Shown here: piece by piece, positions 53,421 to 62,412 of the stretch
How positions within the stretch are numbered: the first letter of the stretch is position 1
Layout: each line of letters starts with the position of its first letter
NCBI RefSeq assembly: GCF_009176545.1
Contig: NZ_VTOJ01000001.1
Span: 1,736,001 to 1,800,000, forward strand
Source of the DNA: Salinigranum salinum
GTDB lineage: Archaea > Halobacteriota > Halobacteria > Halobacteriales > Haloferacaceae
Length of the DNA stretch: 64,000 nt
Direction of reading: 5' to 3'
Notes under the pieces: model-generated
What the model was told of the DNA's origin: nothing
Databases searched by the model: none
The model's input: the letters and a program-made list of their open reading frames with translations, nothing else
Program-made: the position numbers and the translations under genes

Positions 53421-53741
53421 ATGTCCTACACCAAAGTGAACTACCACGACGTCGACCCGAAAGCGGAGGCGATGTACTTCCTCCGGGACCCGCTCGGCTG
53501 CGAGAACCTCGGCCTGACGGTCGTCGACTGCGAGCCGAACTGGACCGGGATGGAACACGACCACGCCGACCGGAGACACGAGGAGGTGTACTACCTCGTC
53601 GAGGGGGAGGCGACGCTCCACGTCGACGGGGACGAGGTGGCGATGGACGCCGGGGACGCGGTCCGTGTCTCGCCCGACGCGACTCGACAGATCGAGAACG
53701 GCCCGCGCGCGAGTACGTTCGTCGTCGTCGGCGCGCCCTGA
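53421..53741 (+). CDS. Cupin-domain protein
   Basis: The 106-residue protein is a single small beta-barrel. Motif 1, MEHDHADRRHEEVYYLVEGEATLHVDG, supplies two His and a Glu for metal binding (G-x5-H-x-H-x3,4-E-x6-G pattern), and motif 2, AMDAGDAVRVSPDATRQI, completes the fold, although its usual His is absent. It could bind a small molecule or act as an isomerase or dioxygenase; no substrate can be inferred. TACTTATTGCC lies about 28-35 nt upstream as a candidate TATA. Confidence 0.92.
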   Translation: MSYTKVNYHDVDPKAEAMYFLRDPLGCENLGLTVVDCEPNWTGMEHDHADRRHEEVYYLVEGEATLHVDGDEVAMDAGDAVRVSPDATRQIENGPRASTFVVVGAP

Positions 53742-53817
53742 CGGGCACGGGGACTGCCCAACGCGCGTCGGGCACTCCGACGAGTGGGTGAGAGACAGAG
53801 CCACCATCGCGGTGGCG

Positions 53818-53823
53818 TTATTG
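53818..53823 (+). promoter_or_regulatory. TATA element of the CobW-type gene
   Basis: TTATTG centred 27 nt before the ATG at 53847; leaderless transcript expected. Confidence 0.4.
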
Positions 53824-53846
53824 TCGTCCAGCCGTTACGTCGAGGC

Positions 53847-54980
53847 ATGAGCGTGGGCTCCGACGGACGCATCCCCGTAACAGTGCTCAGTGGCGCACTC
53901 GGTGCGGGCAAGACGACGCTGGTGAACCGCCTCCTGGCGAACCCGGGCGACCGGACGATTGCCGTCGTCGTCAACGACGTGGGTGACGTGAACGTCGACG
54001 CGGAACTCATCGAGTCGGAGAACGAGGAGACGGGCGTCGTCGACCTCTCGAACGGCTGTATCTGCTGTGGACTCCAGGACGATCTCCTGACCGAAGTGTC
54101 GCGTCTCGCCGACGAACGGACGTTCGACTACCTCGTCGTGGAGGCGTCGGGCGTCTCCGAACCGGTTCCCATTGCGCAGGCGTTCACCCTCGGCACGGAC
54201 GAGTCGGACGTCGACCCCACGGAGCGGTTCCGTCTCGACACGATGGTCTCGGTCGTCGACGCCTACGGTTTCTGGAAGGAGTTCGACCCCGAGACGAACC
54301 GCGAGGTCAGGGACGGGGGCCGATCGCTCTCGGAGGTGTTCGTCGACCAGATCGAGTTCTGCGATGTCCTCCTGCTGAACAAGTGTGACACGGTTCCCGA
54401 CGACGCTCTCGACGAGGTCGAGGCGCTGGTACGCGAACTCCAGCCCCGTGCCGTGCTGTACCGGACCGAGTACGCCGACGTCGCCCCCGGGGCCGTCCTC
54501 GGCACGGGTCGGTTCGACTTCGACGACGCGCGCCGCGCGGCGGGGTGGAAACGTCACCTCTCGGGGGCGGGTGGTGATGGAGACAGAGACGCCCACGCCC
54601 ACGACCACGAGGGCGAGCACGACCACGAGTACCACGCGGGTGCCGCCCACGCGGTGTCGACGTTCACCTACGAGACCGAGCGAGCGTTCCACCCCGAGCG
54701 CTTCGACGCGTGGCTCGACGACTGGCGCGGCGACGTCGTCCGCGCGAAGGGCTTCTTCAAACTCGCCGGCCGTCCCGACACCGTCATGGGGTTGAGTCAG
54801 GCCGGGCCGTCGGTCCAGGCCGGTCCGCTCGGGACCTGGAACGAGGACGACGACCGGCGGACGCGACTGGTGTTCATCGGGACGGAGATGGACGAGGCGG
54901 CCATCAGAGAGGAACTCGACGCCTGCCTCGTCGGGGAAGACGAATCGATCGACCGCGTCAGCGACCCGTTCCCGGCGTGA
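53847..54980 (+). CDS. CobW/COG0523-type GTPase (metallochaperone)
   Basis: The 377-residue protein has the COG0523 layout: P-loop VTVLSGALGAGKTTLVNRLL (about 10-28), the metal-binding motif NGCICCGL (about 69-76), the Walker-B-like VVEASGVSEP, the guanine motif LLLNKCD, and a C-terminal CobW_C domain (HPERFDAWLDDW...). A His/Asp/Glu-rich insert (AHAHDHEGEHDHEYHAGAAHA, about 250-270) probably binds Zn2+ or another divalent metal. Members deliver metals such as Zn or Co to client proteins. The start at 53847 was chosen from the TATA spacing and family length. Confidence 0.93.
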   Translation: MSVGSDGRIPVTVLSGALGAGKTTLVNRLLANPGDRTIAVVVNDVGDVNVDAELIESENEETGVVDLSNGCICCGLQDDLLTEVSRLADERTFDYLVVEASGVSEPVPIAQAFTLGTDESDVDPTERFRLDTMVSVVDAYGFWKEFDPETNREVRDGGRSLSEVFVDQIEFCDVLLLNKCDTVPDDALDEVEALVRELQPRAVLYRTEYADVAPGAVLGTGRFDFDDARRAAGWKRHLSGAGGDGDRDAHAHDHEGEHDHEYHAGAAHAVSTFTYETERAFHPERFDAWLDDWRGDVVRAKGFFKLAGRPDTVMGLSQAGPSVQAGPLGTWNEDDDRRTRLVFIGTEMDEAAIREELDACLVGEDESIDRVSDPFPA

Positions 54981-55125
54981 CCTGCTCCCGAAGATCGTCC
55001 CACTCCTCGTAGAAGCCGTAGTTGGTCTCCCGCGCCCGCTGGGCGGCGATCGCCTCCTGATAGACGTCGTCGTAGTCGAGGAGCGCCGTCCAGCCGTCCT
55101 CGCGGAAGGTGCAGTACATGCACAT
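54958..55125 (-). CDS. Small protein with CxxxC near the start, 55 aa
   Basis: The 55-residue product begins MCMYCTFREDGWTALLDYDD and ends YEEWDDLREQVTPGTGR. A longer frame from 55173 would add 16 residues that lack the same character. The Cys residues at 2 and 5 could bind a metal or form a disulfide. It overlaps the end of the CobW-type gene by 23 bases tail to tail. I recall haloarchaeal relatives with the same M-C-x-Y-C-T-F-R-E start but no function. Confidence 0.65.
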   Translation of the reverse strand: MCMYCTFREDGWTALLDYDDVYQEAIAAQRARETNYGFYEEWDDLREQVTPGTGR

Positions 55126-55244
55126 GACTTCCGATTGGGACGGCACCCACAAGACCGTTGTCGCCGCCGGCACCAGTTGCCGAGATTCTCAGCGGTGAGA
55201 TCCGGCCCGGTAGATAGATACGTGATACCGGGAGACAGGTGAGT

Positions 55245-55397
55245 ATGTGTAACAGACCCCCACGGCGGCGAAGCGCGGTCACCGGCCGGTGCGACCACTG
55301 CGACTGGACGGCGATCACGAGCTCCTATTCGCAGATGGTGAAGTTCTACCAGGACCACATTCGAGCCAACCACCCGAGAGTCTGGCTCCGCGTCTGA
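55245..55397 (+). CDS. Small C2H2-type zinc-finger protein, 50 aa (first of a tandem pair)
   Basis: ATG at 55245, TGA at 55395-55397. The middle carries CDHCDWTAITSSYSQ (Cys about 16 and 19) and QDHIRANHPRVWLRV (His about 41 and 46), which gives a CxxC...HxxxxH zinc finger of unusual spacing. The N-terminus is Arg-rich (NRPPRRRS). Its C-terminal 35 residues are nearly repeated in the next gene. It could bind DNA or a protein; the small size recalls other haloarchaeal zinc-finger micro-proteins. Confidence 0.75.
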   Translation: MCNRPPRRRSAVTGRCDHCDWTAITSSYSQMVKFYQDHIRANHPRVWLRV

Positions 55398-55424
55398 GCC
55401 GTCGACGGGACCGACCGGGTCGGT

Positions 55425-55640
55425 GTGGCACACGACCGCCGCGACGGCGACAGCTACACCCGGCTCCCGCGCGTACGGACGGTCGTGGCTCTCGAACGCT
55501 CCCCGAGCGGCGACGACCTCCTGACCGGGCAGTGTGACCACTGCGAGTGGACCACGGTCACGACGGCGTACTCCGAACTCGTCAAACGGTACCAGGACCA
55601 CCTCCGCGAGCGACACCCGCGGGTGTGGCTCCGCGACTGA
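55425..55640 (+). CDS. Small C2H2-type zinc-finger protein (second of a tandem pair)
   Basis: A GTG start at 55425 gives 71 residues; a GTG at 55485 would give 51, closer to the 50 of the neighbour. The finger is CDHCEWTTVTTAYSE then QDHLRERHPRVWLRD. It matches the upstream paralogue at about 23 of 35 aligned positions including both Cys and both His. The pair must come from a tandem duplication. The gap between the genes is 27 bases, so they are likely co-transcribed. Confidence 0.8.
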   Translation: MAHDRRDGDSYTRLPRVRTVVALERSPSGDDLLTGQCDHCEWTTVTTAYSELVKRYQDHLRERHPRVWLRD

Positions 55641-55703
55641 GACGGTCGGGCACACTTCGAAAAAAGTTCGTGGTCGAGTCGCCGTCGCGACCGGTCGGCT
55701 CCG

Positions 55704-56870
55704 CTACGGCTCCAGCAGGACCTTCGTGACGCCCTCTTCGCGCTTGTCGAACGCCTCGTACATCTCGGGGGCCTCGTCGAGGTTGACCCGGTGGGAGACG
55801 ACCCACGACGGGTCCGCGCGGCCCTGGATGATGAGGTCACGCAGTTCGCGGTTGTAGCTCTTGACGTTGCACTGGCCCGTACCGAGCTTCTGGCCCTTCT
55901 CGAACAGCTTGCCGAAGTCGATGCCGAGTCGGCCCTGTGCGGCCATTTCGTCCGGGGCACCGGGGTCGGAGGGGACGTACAGCCCTGGGATGCCGAGTTG
56001 GCCCGTCGGGCGGACGACCTGAATCAGCTGGTTCAGCACGACCGCCGGGTTCTCCCGTGCCGGGTCGTAGGCGTCGGATCCGGGGTCGGTCTCCGGGTCG
56101 ATCGCCTGGTAGCCGACGGCGTCGACGCCCTTGTCGACCTCGCCGCCGTGGGCGTCTTTGATCTGCTCGACCGGATCGCCCTCCTCGAAGTTGATCGCCG
56201 TGGCGTCGCAGTGTTCCTCGGCGAGTTCCAATCGGCTGGGCACGCGGTCGACCGAGTAGATCTCCGACGCACCCTTGATCTTCGCGCTGTACGCGGCCAT
56301 CAGCCCCACGGGGCCGGCGCCGAAGATGGCGACGGACTCGCCCGGTCTGAGGTTCGCGAGCTCGGTGCCGTGCCACCCCGTCGGGAAGATGTCCGCCAGC
56401 AGCGCGAACGCGTCCTCGTGTTCGTCGCCTTCGGGGAGTTTGAGCGCGTTGAAGTCCGCGTACGGGATGCGGAGCTTCTCCGCCTGGCCGCCCTTGTACG
56501 GCCCCATGGCGACGTAGCCGTAGGCACCACCGGCGAAGCCGGGGTTGACGTTCGTACAGAAGCCCGTGTAGCCGTTCTCACAGTTCTGACAGAAGCCACA
56601 CGCCACGTTGAACGGCGCGACCACCCGATCGCCCTCCTCGAGTGTCGAGACGCCGTCACCGACCTCCGTGACGACACCCATGTTCTCGTGTCCGAAGACG
56701 ATCCCCTCCTCCGCCGCGGTTCGGCCCTCGTACATGTGGAGGTCCGACCCACAGATGCACGACGTCGTGATGTCGATCAGGACGTCGTTCGGATGCTGGA
56801 GCTCCGGCTCCTCTACCTCTTCGACGGCGACCTCTTTCGGTCCCTTGTATACGACTGCTCTCATAGACAT
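55704..56870 (-). CDS. Zinc-dependent alcohol dehydrogenase, glutathione-independent formaldehyde dehydrogenase type
   Basis: The 388-residue protein (MRAVVYKGPKEVAVEEVEEPELQHPNDVLIDITTSCICGSDLHMYEGR) is a medium-chain zinc dehydrogenase. CGSDLH and GHENMGVV provide the catalytic zinc ligands, and CGFCQNCENGYTGFC the structural zinc. AIFGAGPVGLMAAYSAK is the NAD-binding motif. The DAVGYQA segment and the long C-terminal insert place it with the FdhA-like (dismutating) formaldehyde dehydrogenases. AT-rich DNA upstream (56905-56920, ATATAATAATCG on the minus strand) is probably its promoter. Confidence 0.9.
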   Translation of the reverse strand: MSMRAVVYKGPKEVAVEEVEEPELQHPNDVLIDITTSCICGSDLHMYEGRTAAEEGIVFGHENMGVVTEVGDGVSTLEEGDRVVAPFNVACGFCQNCENGYTGFCTNVNPGFAGGAYGYVAMGPYKGGQAEKLRIPYADFNALKLPEGDEHEDAFALLADIFPTGWHGTELANLRPGESVAIFGAGPVGLMAAYSAKIKGASEIYSVDRVPSRLELAEEHCDATAINFEEGDPVEQIKDAHGGEVDKGVDAVGYQAIDPETDPGSDAYDPARENPAVVLNQLIQVVRPTGQLGIPGLYVPSDPGAPDEMAAQGRLGIDFGKLFEKGQKLGTGQCNVKSYNRELRDLIIQGRADPSWVVSHRVNLDEAPEMYEAFDKREEGVTKVLLEP

Positions 56871-57038
56871 TGGTCAGACACCTCGTTCGTGATTCGACCG
56901 AACGATTATTATATCTATTGGCCGACATTTTTGTCGACGGTTCGTTCGAGTGAAAAAGAAGTAGTCGGTACGACGAACGTCGGGAGCGCCGTCGGACGGA
57001 ACCACTCGACCTTTGGGACCGAGGCTGGTACGGTACCC

Positions 57039-57776
57039 ATGGACGTCCTCGGGGACCTCGTCGCCCGCGACCGGCGGAGCGGCCGACCCGCTTTCACCGA
57101 CGCCGGGACCGATCGGTCGATCTCGTACCGCGACTTCTGTACGACGGCGTACAAGGCCGGGAACGTGCTCCGCTACCTCGGCGTTCGAGAGGAAGCGACT
57201 GTCGGCGTCGTCGGTCCGATCGGACCCCAGCCACTGTGGGCGTTCTACGGGGCGGCACAGCTCGGTGCAGTGACGTGGTTCACTGGCGACACGGCCGTCG
57301 ACGAGGACCTGCTCGAGAGCGAGCCCCGGGTGGTCGTCCTTCCGGTCAGTCACGAGGAGTCGGTCGACCCCGGCCCGTCGACGAAAGTCGCGGTGTACGG
57401 CGGCGCACCCGCTCGCCCGACGACGCTCCACTGGGAGAAGGAGCTCTGGAGCGAGAACCCCGCGGTCCACCCTACGGACGTCGACTCCGCGGACCCGTTC
57501 CTCTCGACGGGTGAAGAGACGTACACGCACGGGGAGGCGCTCGAGTCCGCGCGTGCGGTCGTCGAGCGCGTCGGTCTCGACGCGGACACTCGGGTCGTCG
57601 TCCGCGGGTCGCTGTCTGACCCGCGCGTGGTCGTCGCCGGGCTCGTCGCGCCGATCCTGGCCGGTGGAACCGTCGTCGCGCCCATGGACGGGCCGCCAGC
57701 GGGCGACGTCGCCGTCGTCGACGCGGGTAACGCCCCCGAGAATCGCGTCTGCCGAGCGGACGACGTGCTGCTGTAG
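57039..57776 (+). CDS. Truncated acyl-CoA synthetase-like protein
   Basis: The 245-residue product (start MDVLGDLVARDRRSGRPAFTDAGTDRSISYRDFCTTAYKAGNVLRYLGVREE) resembles the first part of AMP-forming acyl-CoA synthetases. It lacks the AMP-binding S/T-S/T-G-T-T-G-x-P-K-G motif and the entire C-terminal domain, although a stop codon ends it cleanly. It cannot be an active ligase by itself. Short haloarchaeal proteins of this type exist, so it may be a regulatory or binding protein rather than a pseudogene. It diverges from the dehydrogenase at 56870. Confidence 0.8.
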   Translation: MDVLGDLVARDRRSGRPAFTDAGTDRSISYRDFCTTAYKAGNVLRYLGVREEATVGVVGPIGPQPLWAFYGAAQLGAVTWFTGDTAVDEDLLESEPRVVVLPVSHEESVDPGPSTKVAVYGGAPARPTTLHWEKELWSENPAVHPTDVDSADPFLSTGEETYTHGEALESARAVVERVGLDADTRVVVRGSLSDPRVVVAGLVAPILAGGTVVAPMDGPPAGDVAVVDAGNAPENRVCRADDVLL

Positions 57777-57946
57777 CGGGCCGATGACGAGGTACGAACC
57801 ACGAGCGCGCGGGCGTCGGCGTCTGTCGGAGAACCGTGGCTCCGGAGGTCGTCCTCGCTACCGGATCCAGGAGGCGTCTCGGGCCCTGACGGCGTGCCGC
57901 GAGCGGGATGCGAGGAGGGGACGGCCCCGTCGGGAGGCCGCGAGGA

Positions 57947-58849
57947 CTACTCGTCCTCGTCCTCCGTGACGGTCCCGGCGACGTACCCGGTGACGTTGCC
58001 GTAGTTCATCGCAACCGCCAGCGCGATGGCGATGGCGAAGACGATGAGCGAGGAGACGGCGTTCAGCTCCGGCGCATCGAGCTGTCTGATCCGACTGAAC
58101 ATCCAGATCGTCAGTACGTCCGTGTTGGGCCCAGTGAGGAAGAGCGCGCGAATGTAGTCCTCGAACGAACGGATCCACGCGAAGAGGAATCCGGCACCGA
58201 CGGCAGGCGCGATCACCGGGAACGTCACGTCTCTGAACGTCGTGATCGGGTCCGCACCCAGGTCACGAGCGGCCTCCTCCAGCGACTCGTCGAACGTGTA
58301 CAGCCGGGCGGAGACGATGAGAAGGACGAACGGGAGCCCGTACAACGAGTGTGCGAGCACCACGGTGGTGAAACCGGGGAGGATGTCGAGCAGGCTCTGG
58401 AAGTAGATCCGCAGCGCGACCCCGAGGATGATCCCGGGGATCACCATCGGGATGATTCCGAACGTGCGGTACACCTCCCGGAGCCGGAACCGGTAACGGG
58501 TGATCGCGAAGCTCGCCAGGAGACCCAGTACTGTCGCGATACTGGCCGACACCGTGGCGATGGTGAGACTGCCGGTGAGCGACTCGCGCATCGTCTCGTC
58601 CCCGATCGCCAGCTGGTAGTTGGCGAGCGTGAGTCCCTCGAACGGGAAGATCGTGACCGCGTTCTCCGCGAACGAGAGGAAGATCATGATCGCCAGTGGG
58701 ACCCAGAGGAACACCAGCAGCAGGCCGGCGATCCCGTACAGCGACCCCTGCAGCAGTCGGTCGATCCGTCGGTGGTCGAGTAGTCGGCCACGTCGCGTCG
58801 CCCCTTGGGTCGTCTCGGTCGTGTCAGTCTCCGTCGCCATCTCAGGCAC
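57947..58849 (-). CDS. potC: ABC transporter permease, PotC type
   Basis: The 300-residue membrane protein has about six helices and the permease EAA loop (SLEEAARDLGADPITTFRDVTFPVIAPAVG). It is the second permease of a spermidine/putrescine-type ABC importer. The N-terminus overlaps the end of the preceding permease by eight bases, so the two are translationally coupled. The C-terminus is acidic (VAGTVTEDEDE). Confidence 0.92.
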   Translation of the reverse strand: MPEMATETDTTETTQGATRRGRLLDHRRIDRLLQGSLYGIAGLLLVFLWVPLAIMIFLSFAENAVTIFPFEGLTLANYQLAIGDETMRESLTGSLTIATVSASIATVLGLLASFAITRYRFRLREVYRTFGIIPMVIPGIILGVALRIYFQSLLDILPGFTTVVLAHSLYGLPFVLLIVSARLYTFDESLEEAARDLGADPITTFRDVTFPVIAPAVGAGFLFAWIRSFEDYIRALFLTGPNTDVLTIWMFSRIRQLDAPELNAVSSLIVFAIAIALAVAMNYGNVTGYVAGTVTEDEDE

Positions 58850-59771
58850 CTCCCAGTTCCTCGATACTCACGTAGCGGAACGCGACGATCATCGCGCCGA
58901 TGATCGACACCAGCACGAACATCGACGCGGCGCTCGCGTAGCCGATCGAGTACGTGCCGGCGACCCGACCCTCGATGAGCATCCCGATCATCTGGACCTT
59001 CCCCTGGCCGAGGAAGCGGGGCGTGATGAACGCCCCGACGCTCGGGACGAACACGAACAGGCTCCCGCCGATGATCCCCGGGAGCGTGAGAGGGATCACG
59101 TGGTCGCGGACCACCTCGGCGCGCGAGGCACCGAGGTCCCGGGCGGCCTCGACGAGCGAGAAGTCGAGACCGTCGAGGCTGGCGTACAGCGTCAGGAGCA
59201 TGTACGGAAAGTACGCGTGGGTGAGCCCGACGACGATCGCGGGGATCCCGTAGTTGAAGATCCCCAGCGGCTGGTCGATCAGTCCGACGTTCATCAGCGT
59301 GCTGTTGATGACGCCGCCAGGCCCGAACATCAGCACCCACGAGTACGCCCTGACGAGATACATCGTGAAGAACGGCAGGAGCACGAGGAAGATGACGACT
59401 TTGAACGTGCGCCCGCCGCGCCGTGCCAGCAGGTACGCGAGGGGGAACGCGAGCGTCAGGCAGAGCACGGTCGTCACCGTCGCGATGGCGTACGAGAGCC
59501 ACAGCGCCTTGGCGAACGGCGTCTGCCAGAACGCGCCGCTCCCGTCGAACAGCGACCGGTAGTTGGCGAGGGTCGGCTCGTAGATGATCTTGTAAGTGAT
59601 CGGACTGACCTCCAAGAAGCTCACGGCTACCATGAATGCCAGCGGTGCGAGCAGCAGCGCGACGATCCACGCCGCGCCCGGGCCGACAGTGACGCCGAGC
59701 TTCCCGTAGTGGCTACTCAACAGCCGGACGACCGCCGCACGGCTCGTTTCGTCTCGGTCACCGACTGCCAT
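58842..59771 (-). CDS. potB: ABC transporter permease, PotB type
   Basis: The 309-residue permease has about six helices and the EAA loop FSLVEAARDLGASRAEVVRDHVIPLTLPGI. It forms the transmembrane pore together with the next gene. Its ATG directly adjoins the potD stop codon (59772-59774), and its end overlaps potC by eight bases, so potD-potB-potC form one operon. Confidence 0.92.
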   Translation of the reverse strand: MAVGDRDETSRAAVVRLLSSHYGKLGVTVGPGAAWIVALLLAPLAFMVAVSFLEVSPITYKIIYEPTLANYRSLFDGSGAFWQTPFAKALWLSYAIATVTTVLCLTLAFPLAYLLARRGGRTFKVVIFLVLLPFFTMYLVRAYSWVLMFGPGGVINSTLMNVGLIDQPLGIFNYGIPAIVVGLTHAYFPYMLLTLYASLDGLDFSLVEAARDLGASRAEVVRDHVIPLTLPGIIGGSLFVFVPSVGAFITPRFLGQGKVQMIGMLIEGRVAGTYSIGYASAASMFVLVSIIGAMIVAFRYVSIEELGGA

Positions 59772-61034
59772 CTACGCCGACTTGACCTCCTCCCACGCGG
59801 CCACGTACTCGCTCTCGACGTCCGAGGCGATGTCCTTGAACGGGATCATCCCGTCCAGCCGCGCGGGGTCGATCGACCCGTACAGCTCGTTCTGCTCTTC
59901 GGTCAGGTTCTCGGCGGTGGCAGGGTTGGTGCTCGGCGAGAAGCCCGCCTGTGCCAGCGCAGCCCCGTTTTCCGGCGCGATGAACTCGTTGACGACCTGC
60001 CAGGCGGTCTCTTGGTTGTCCGACTCCGCCGAGACGACCGCGGTCTCGTACCACGCCATCGCGCCCTCGCGCGGGACGACGAACTCCACCCAGTCGGCAC
60101 CCTCGGTCCGCATCTGGATGACCTCGTTGCGGCCGCTGTGTCCCACGAGGAAGTTCCCCTGCTGGAACTCCTGGATGAACGTCGGGTCGGCTGCGATGTA
60201 CCCCTGGAGCCGAGGCTTCTGATCGATCAGCGTCTGGGTCATCTGGTCGATCTGATCGGTCGTGAACGTCATCTCCGAGCCCGCGAGGGCCTCCTCGAAC
60301 CCGAGGTACAGTGCCGTGGCCGGCATCGTCTTCGCCGCCTCGTCGTACATGATGATCTCGCCGTCGAGGTCGACATCGACGTAGTCCTCCTCGAACATGA
60401 TGTCGTAGCTCGGTTCGTGCTCGGGGACCTCGCGGGTGTCGTAGGCGTACCCGTACCAGCCGAACCGGATCGGGACGCCGTAGGCGTTGCCGTCCGCGGT
60501 GAACTGCTGGTCGACGAACCCCTGGAACTTGTCGTACATCGAGTCGAAGTTCGTCACGGCGTCCCGGTTGATCGGCGCGACGAGTCCCGCGTCCATGAAC
60601 CGTGGGACGAGGTTGTTGTTCGGGACGGCGATATCGAACTGCGCCGCCTGCCCCGCGTTCCACTGAGAGAACATCTCCGTCGACGACGTCGACGGGGTGA
60701 TGTTGAGTTCGACCCCGTCGAGCGTCGACTCGATGTTCTCCTGCATTTCGGCGTACTCCTCCCACGTGATGATGTTGATCGTGGTCGTACCGCCGCTGTC
60801 ACCCATGGACTCGCCACTGGTCGTCGTACCGCCGCCGCTGCTGCCACCGCTTCCGCCGTCGCCCGTGTCGGTGTCGGTGCTTCCCCCGCCGCTTCCGCTG
60901 CAGCCGGCCAGGGCGGCCAGTCCCGTGGCACCGGCGGCAGCGATGTACGCGCGGCGGCCGATCGCGCGCGAGCTTTCGTCTGTTTCACCCGTTGCGTCCG
61001 TCAGTCCGTCACGGTCTGACGACATATTCGACAT
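59772..61034 (-). CDS. potD: ABC transporter substrate-binding lipoprotein, PotD type
   Basis: The 420-residue protein has a Tat signal with a lipobox (AIGRRAYIAAAGATGLAALAGC), a Gly/Ser/Thr/Asp linker (about 50-85), then a two-lobed binding protein of the spermidine/putrescine group (INIITWEEYAEMQENIESTLDGVELN, FDIAVPNNNLVPRFMDAGLVAPINRD, GVPIRFGWYGYAYDTREVPE). The real ligand could be a polyamine or another cationic or sugar-like solute. An ATG at 61025 would shorten it by three residues. It faces potA across 193 AT-rich bases. Confidence 0.93.
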   Translation of the reverse strand: MSNMSSDRDGLTDATGETDESSRAIGRRAYIAAAGATGLAALAGCSGSGGGSTDTDTGDGGSGGSSGGGTTTSGESMGDSGGTTTINIITWEEYAEMQENIESTLDGVELNITPSTSSTEMFSQWNAGQAAQFDIAVPNNNLVPRFMDAGLVAPINRDAVTNFDSMYDKFQGFVDQQFTADGNAYGVPIRFGWYGYAYDTREVPEHEPSYDIMFEEDYVDVDLDGEIIMYDEAAKTMPATALYLGFEEALAGSEMTFTTDQIDQMTQTLIDQKPRLQGYIAADPTFIQEFQQGNFLVGHSGRNEVIQMRTEGADWVEFVVPREGAMAWYETAVVSAESDNQETAWQVVNEFIAPENGAALAQAGFSPSTNPATAENLTEEQNELYGSIDPARLDGMIPFKDIASDVESEYVAAWEEVKSA

Positions 61035-61227
61035 AACATCAGCGGAGGAGTATGAATGTTGGGTAATCACTAACACCCATGTATTAATTTTGTGAATATA
61101 ACTCATATTGGCCGGAATAGTACACTGCTTGTGTTGATAATCAGGGTCCGACGGAAGGTCAAGGCAAAAAACAACCCGATTCAGTTCGAACGGCAGATTC
61201 ATTACGACGCGCGAGCGACGACGTAAC
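61035..61227. promoter_or_regulatory. Shared AT-rich promoter region between potD and potA
   Basis: 193 bases, with the AT-rich core CATGTATTAATTTTG and GAATATAACTCATATTG at about 61078-61110. Both divergent transcripts must start here, so one regulator could control all four transporter genes. TTCATTA at about 61199-61205 is a possible TATA for potA. Confidence 0.45.
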
Positions 61228-62280
61228 ATGTCAGAGGGAGACGTGTTAGTCGAACTCGACGGCGTGGTCAAGGAGTTCGGTGACCTGACCGCCGTCAAGA
61301 ACGTCGAATTCTCTGTCCACCGTGGCGAGTTCTTCACGCTCGTCGGACCGTCGGGATGCGGCAAGACGACCACTCTCCGGATGATCAGTGGGTTCGAACA
61401 ACCCACGCGTGGCGAAGTGCACATTGGCGGCCAGCCGATGGCGGCGGTGCCGCCGGAGGCCCGCGATACCAATCTCGTGTTTCAGCACCTCTCGCTCTTT
61501 CCCCACATGACGGTCGGCGAGAACGTTGGCTACGGACTGAAGAAGGCCGGCGTCGGCGCCAACGAGCGCGCCGAGCGGGTGTCGGAGTACCTCGGACTGG
61601 TCGACCTCGCCGGCTTCGAAGATCGCGACCCCGCTGAGCTCTCGGGCGGGCAGCAGCAACGGGTCGCTCTCGCGCGCGCGCTGGTCAACGAGCCATCCGT
61701 CCTCCTGCTTGACGAGCCGCTCTCCAGTCTCGACCGGAAGCTCCGGAAGCTGATGCAGGTCGAACTCCGACGGATCCACGAACAGACCCAGGGGGCGTTC
61801 TTTTACGTCACCCACGACCAGGAGGTCGCCATGACGCTCAGCGACCGGATCGCGGTGATGAACGACGGCCACATCGAGCAGATCGGCACGCCCGAAGAGA
61901 TCTATCGCGAGCCCGCCTCGGCGTTCGTTGCGGACTTCATCGGCGACACCAACCTCCTTGACGGTCAGGTCGTCGACGGCGGCAGTACACCCGTCGCACG
62001 GATCGGTGGGCCGGACGGGTTCACTGTTCCCGCGCCGGGTCGGACCGGAGACGTGACCGTCTCGATACGGCCCGAGGACTTCGGCGTCACTAACGGCGAC
62101 GGCGTCGTCGATGGGACTGTCGCCGAGCGGTACTTCCAAGGTGACCAGACGAACTACGTGATCGATCCGGACGCTGACATCGAAGAGCTCCAGGTCGTGG
62201 TTCAGGGCCGGAAGTCGAGCGTCGACACGGGCGAACACGTCTCACTCGGGATAACTGACGGCGCGCCCGTCGTGTTCTGA
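61228..62280 (+). CDS. potA: ABC transporter ATP-binding protein, PotA type
   Basis: The 350-residue protein has all nucleotide-binding motifs: Walker A in VGPSGCGKTTTLR, Q-loop in VFQHLSLFPHMTV, signature LSGGQQQRVALARAL, Walker B VLLLDEPLSSLD, and the H-loop YVTHDQEVA. A C-terminal TOBE-type domain (about 245-350) with VSIRPEDFGV follows. It energises the potD-potB-potC importer encoded divergently, so the functional transporter is split over two transcripts. Confidence 0.94.
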   Translation: MSEGDVLVELDGVVKEFGDLTAVKNVEFSVHRGEFFTLVGPSGCGKTTTLRMISGFEQPTRGEVHIGGQPMAAVPPEARDTNLVFQHLSLFPHMTVGENVGYGLKKAGVGANERAERVSEYLGLVDLAGFEDRDPAELSGGQQQRVALARALVNEPSVLLLDEPLSSLDRKLRKLMQVELRRIHEQTQGAFFYVTHDQEVAMTLSDRIAVMNDGHIEQIGTPEEIYREPASAFVADFIGDTNLLDGQVVDGGSTPVARIGGPDGFTVPAPGRTGDVTVSIRPEDFGVTNGDGVVDGTVAERYFQGDQTNYVIDPDADIEELQVVVQGRKSSVDTGEHVSLGITDGAPVVF

Positions 62281-62412
62281 GCGCACCGCCGACGATCTCG
62301 GGTCATCCACGTGCGACCTGGCACAGTGTCGAGGCCCGAGAACCGCGGTGAGACGGTGATCGAACCACGACGTCCGGAGTCGACTGCATGCTTCCCGTTC
62401 GCCTCGAACGGT

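Noticed and set aside
61035-61227. Mobile element in the AT-rich pot intergenic region
   Set aside because: The region is short, has no terminal repeats, and is explained by two divergent promoters.
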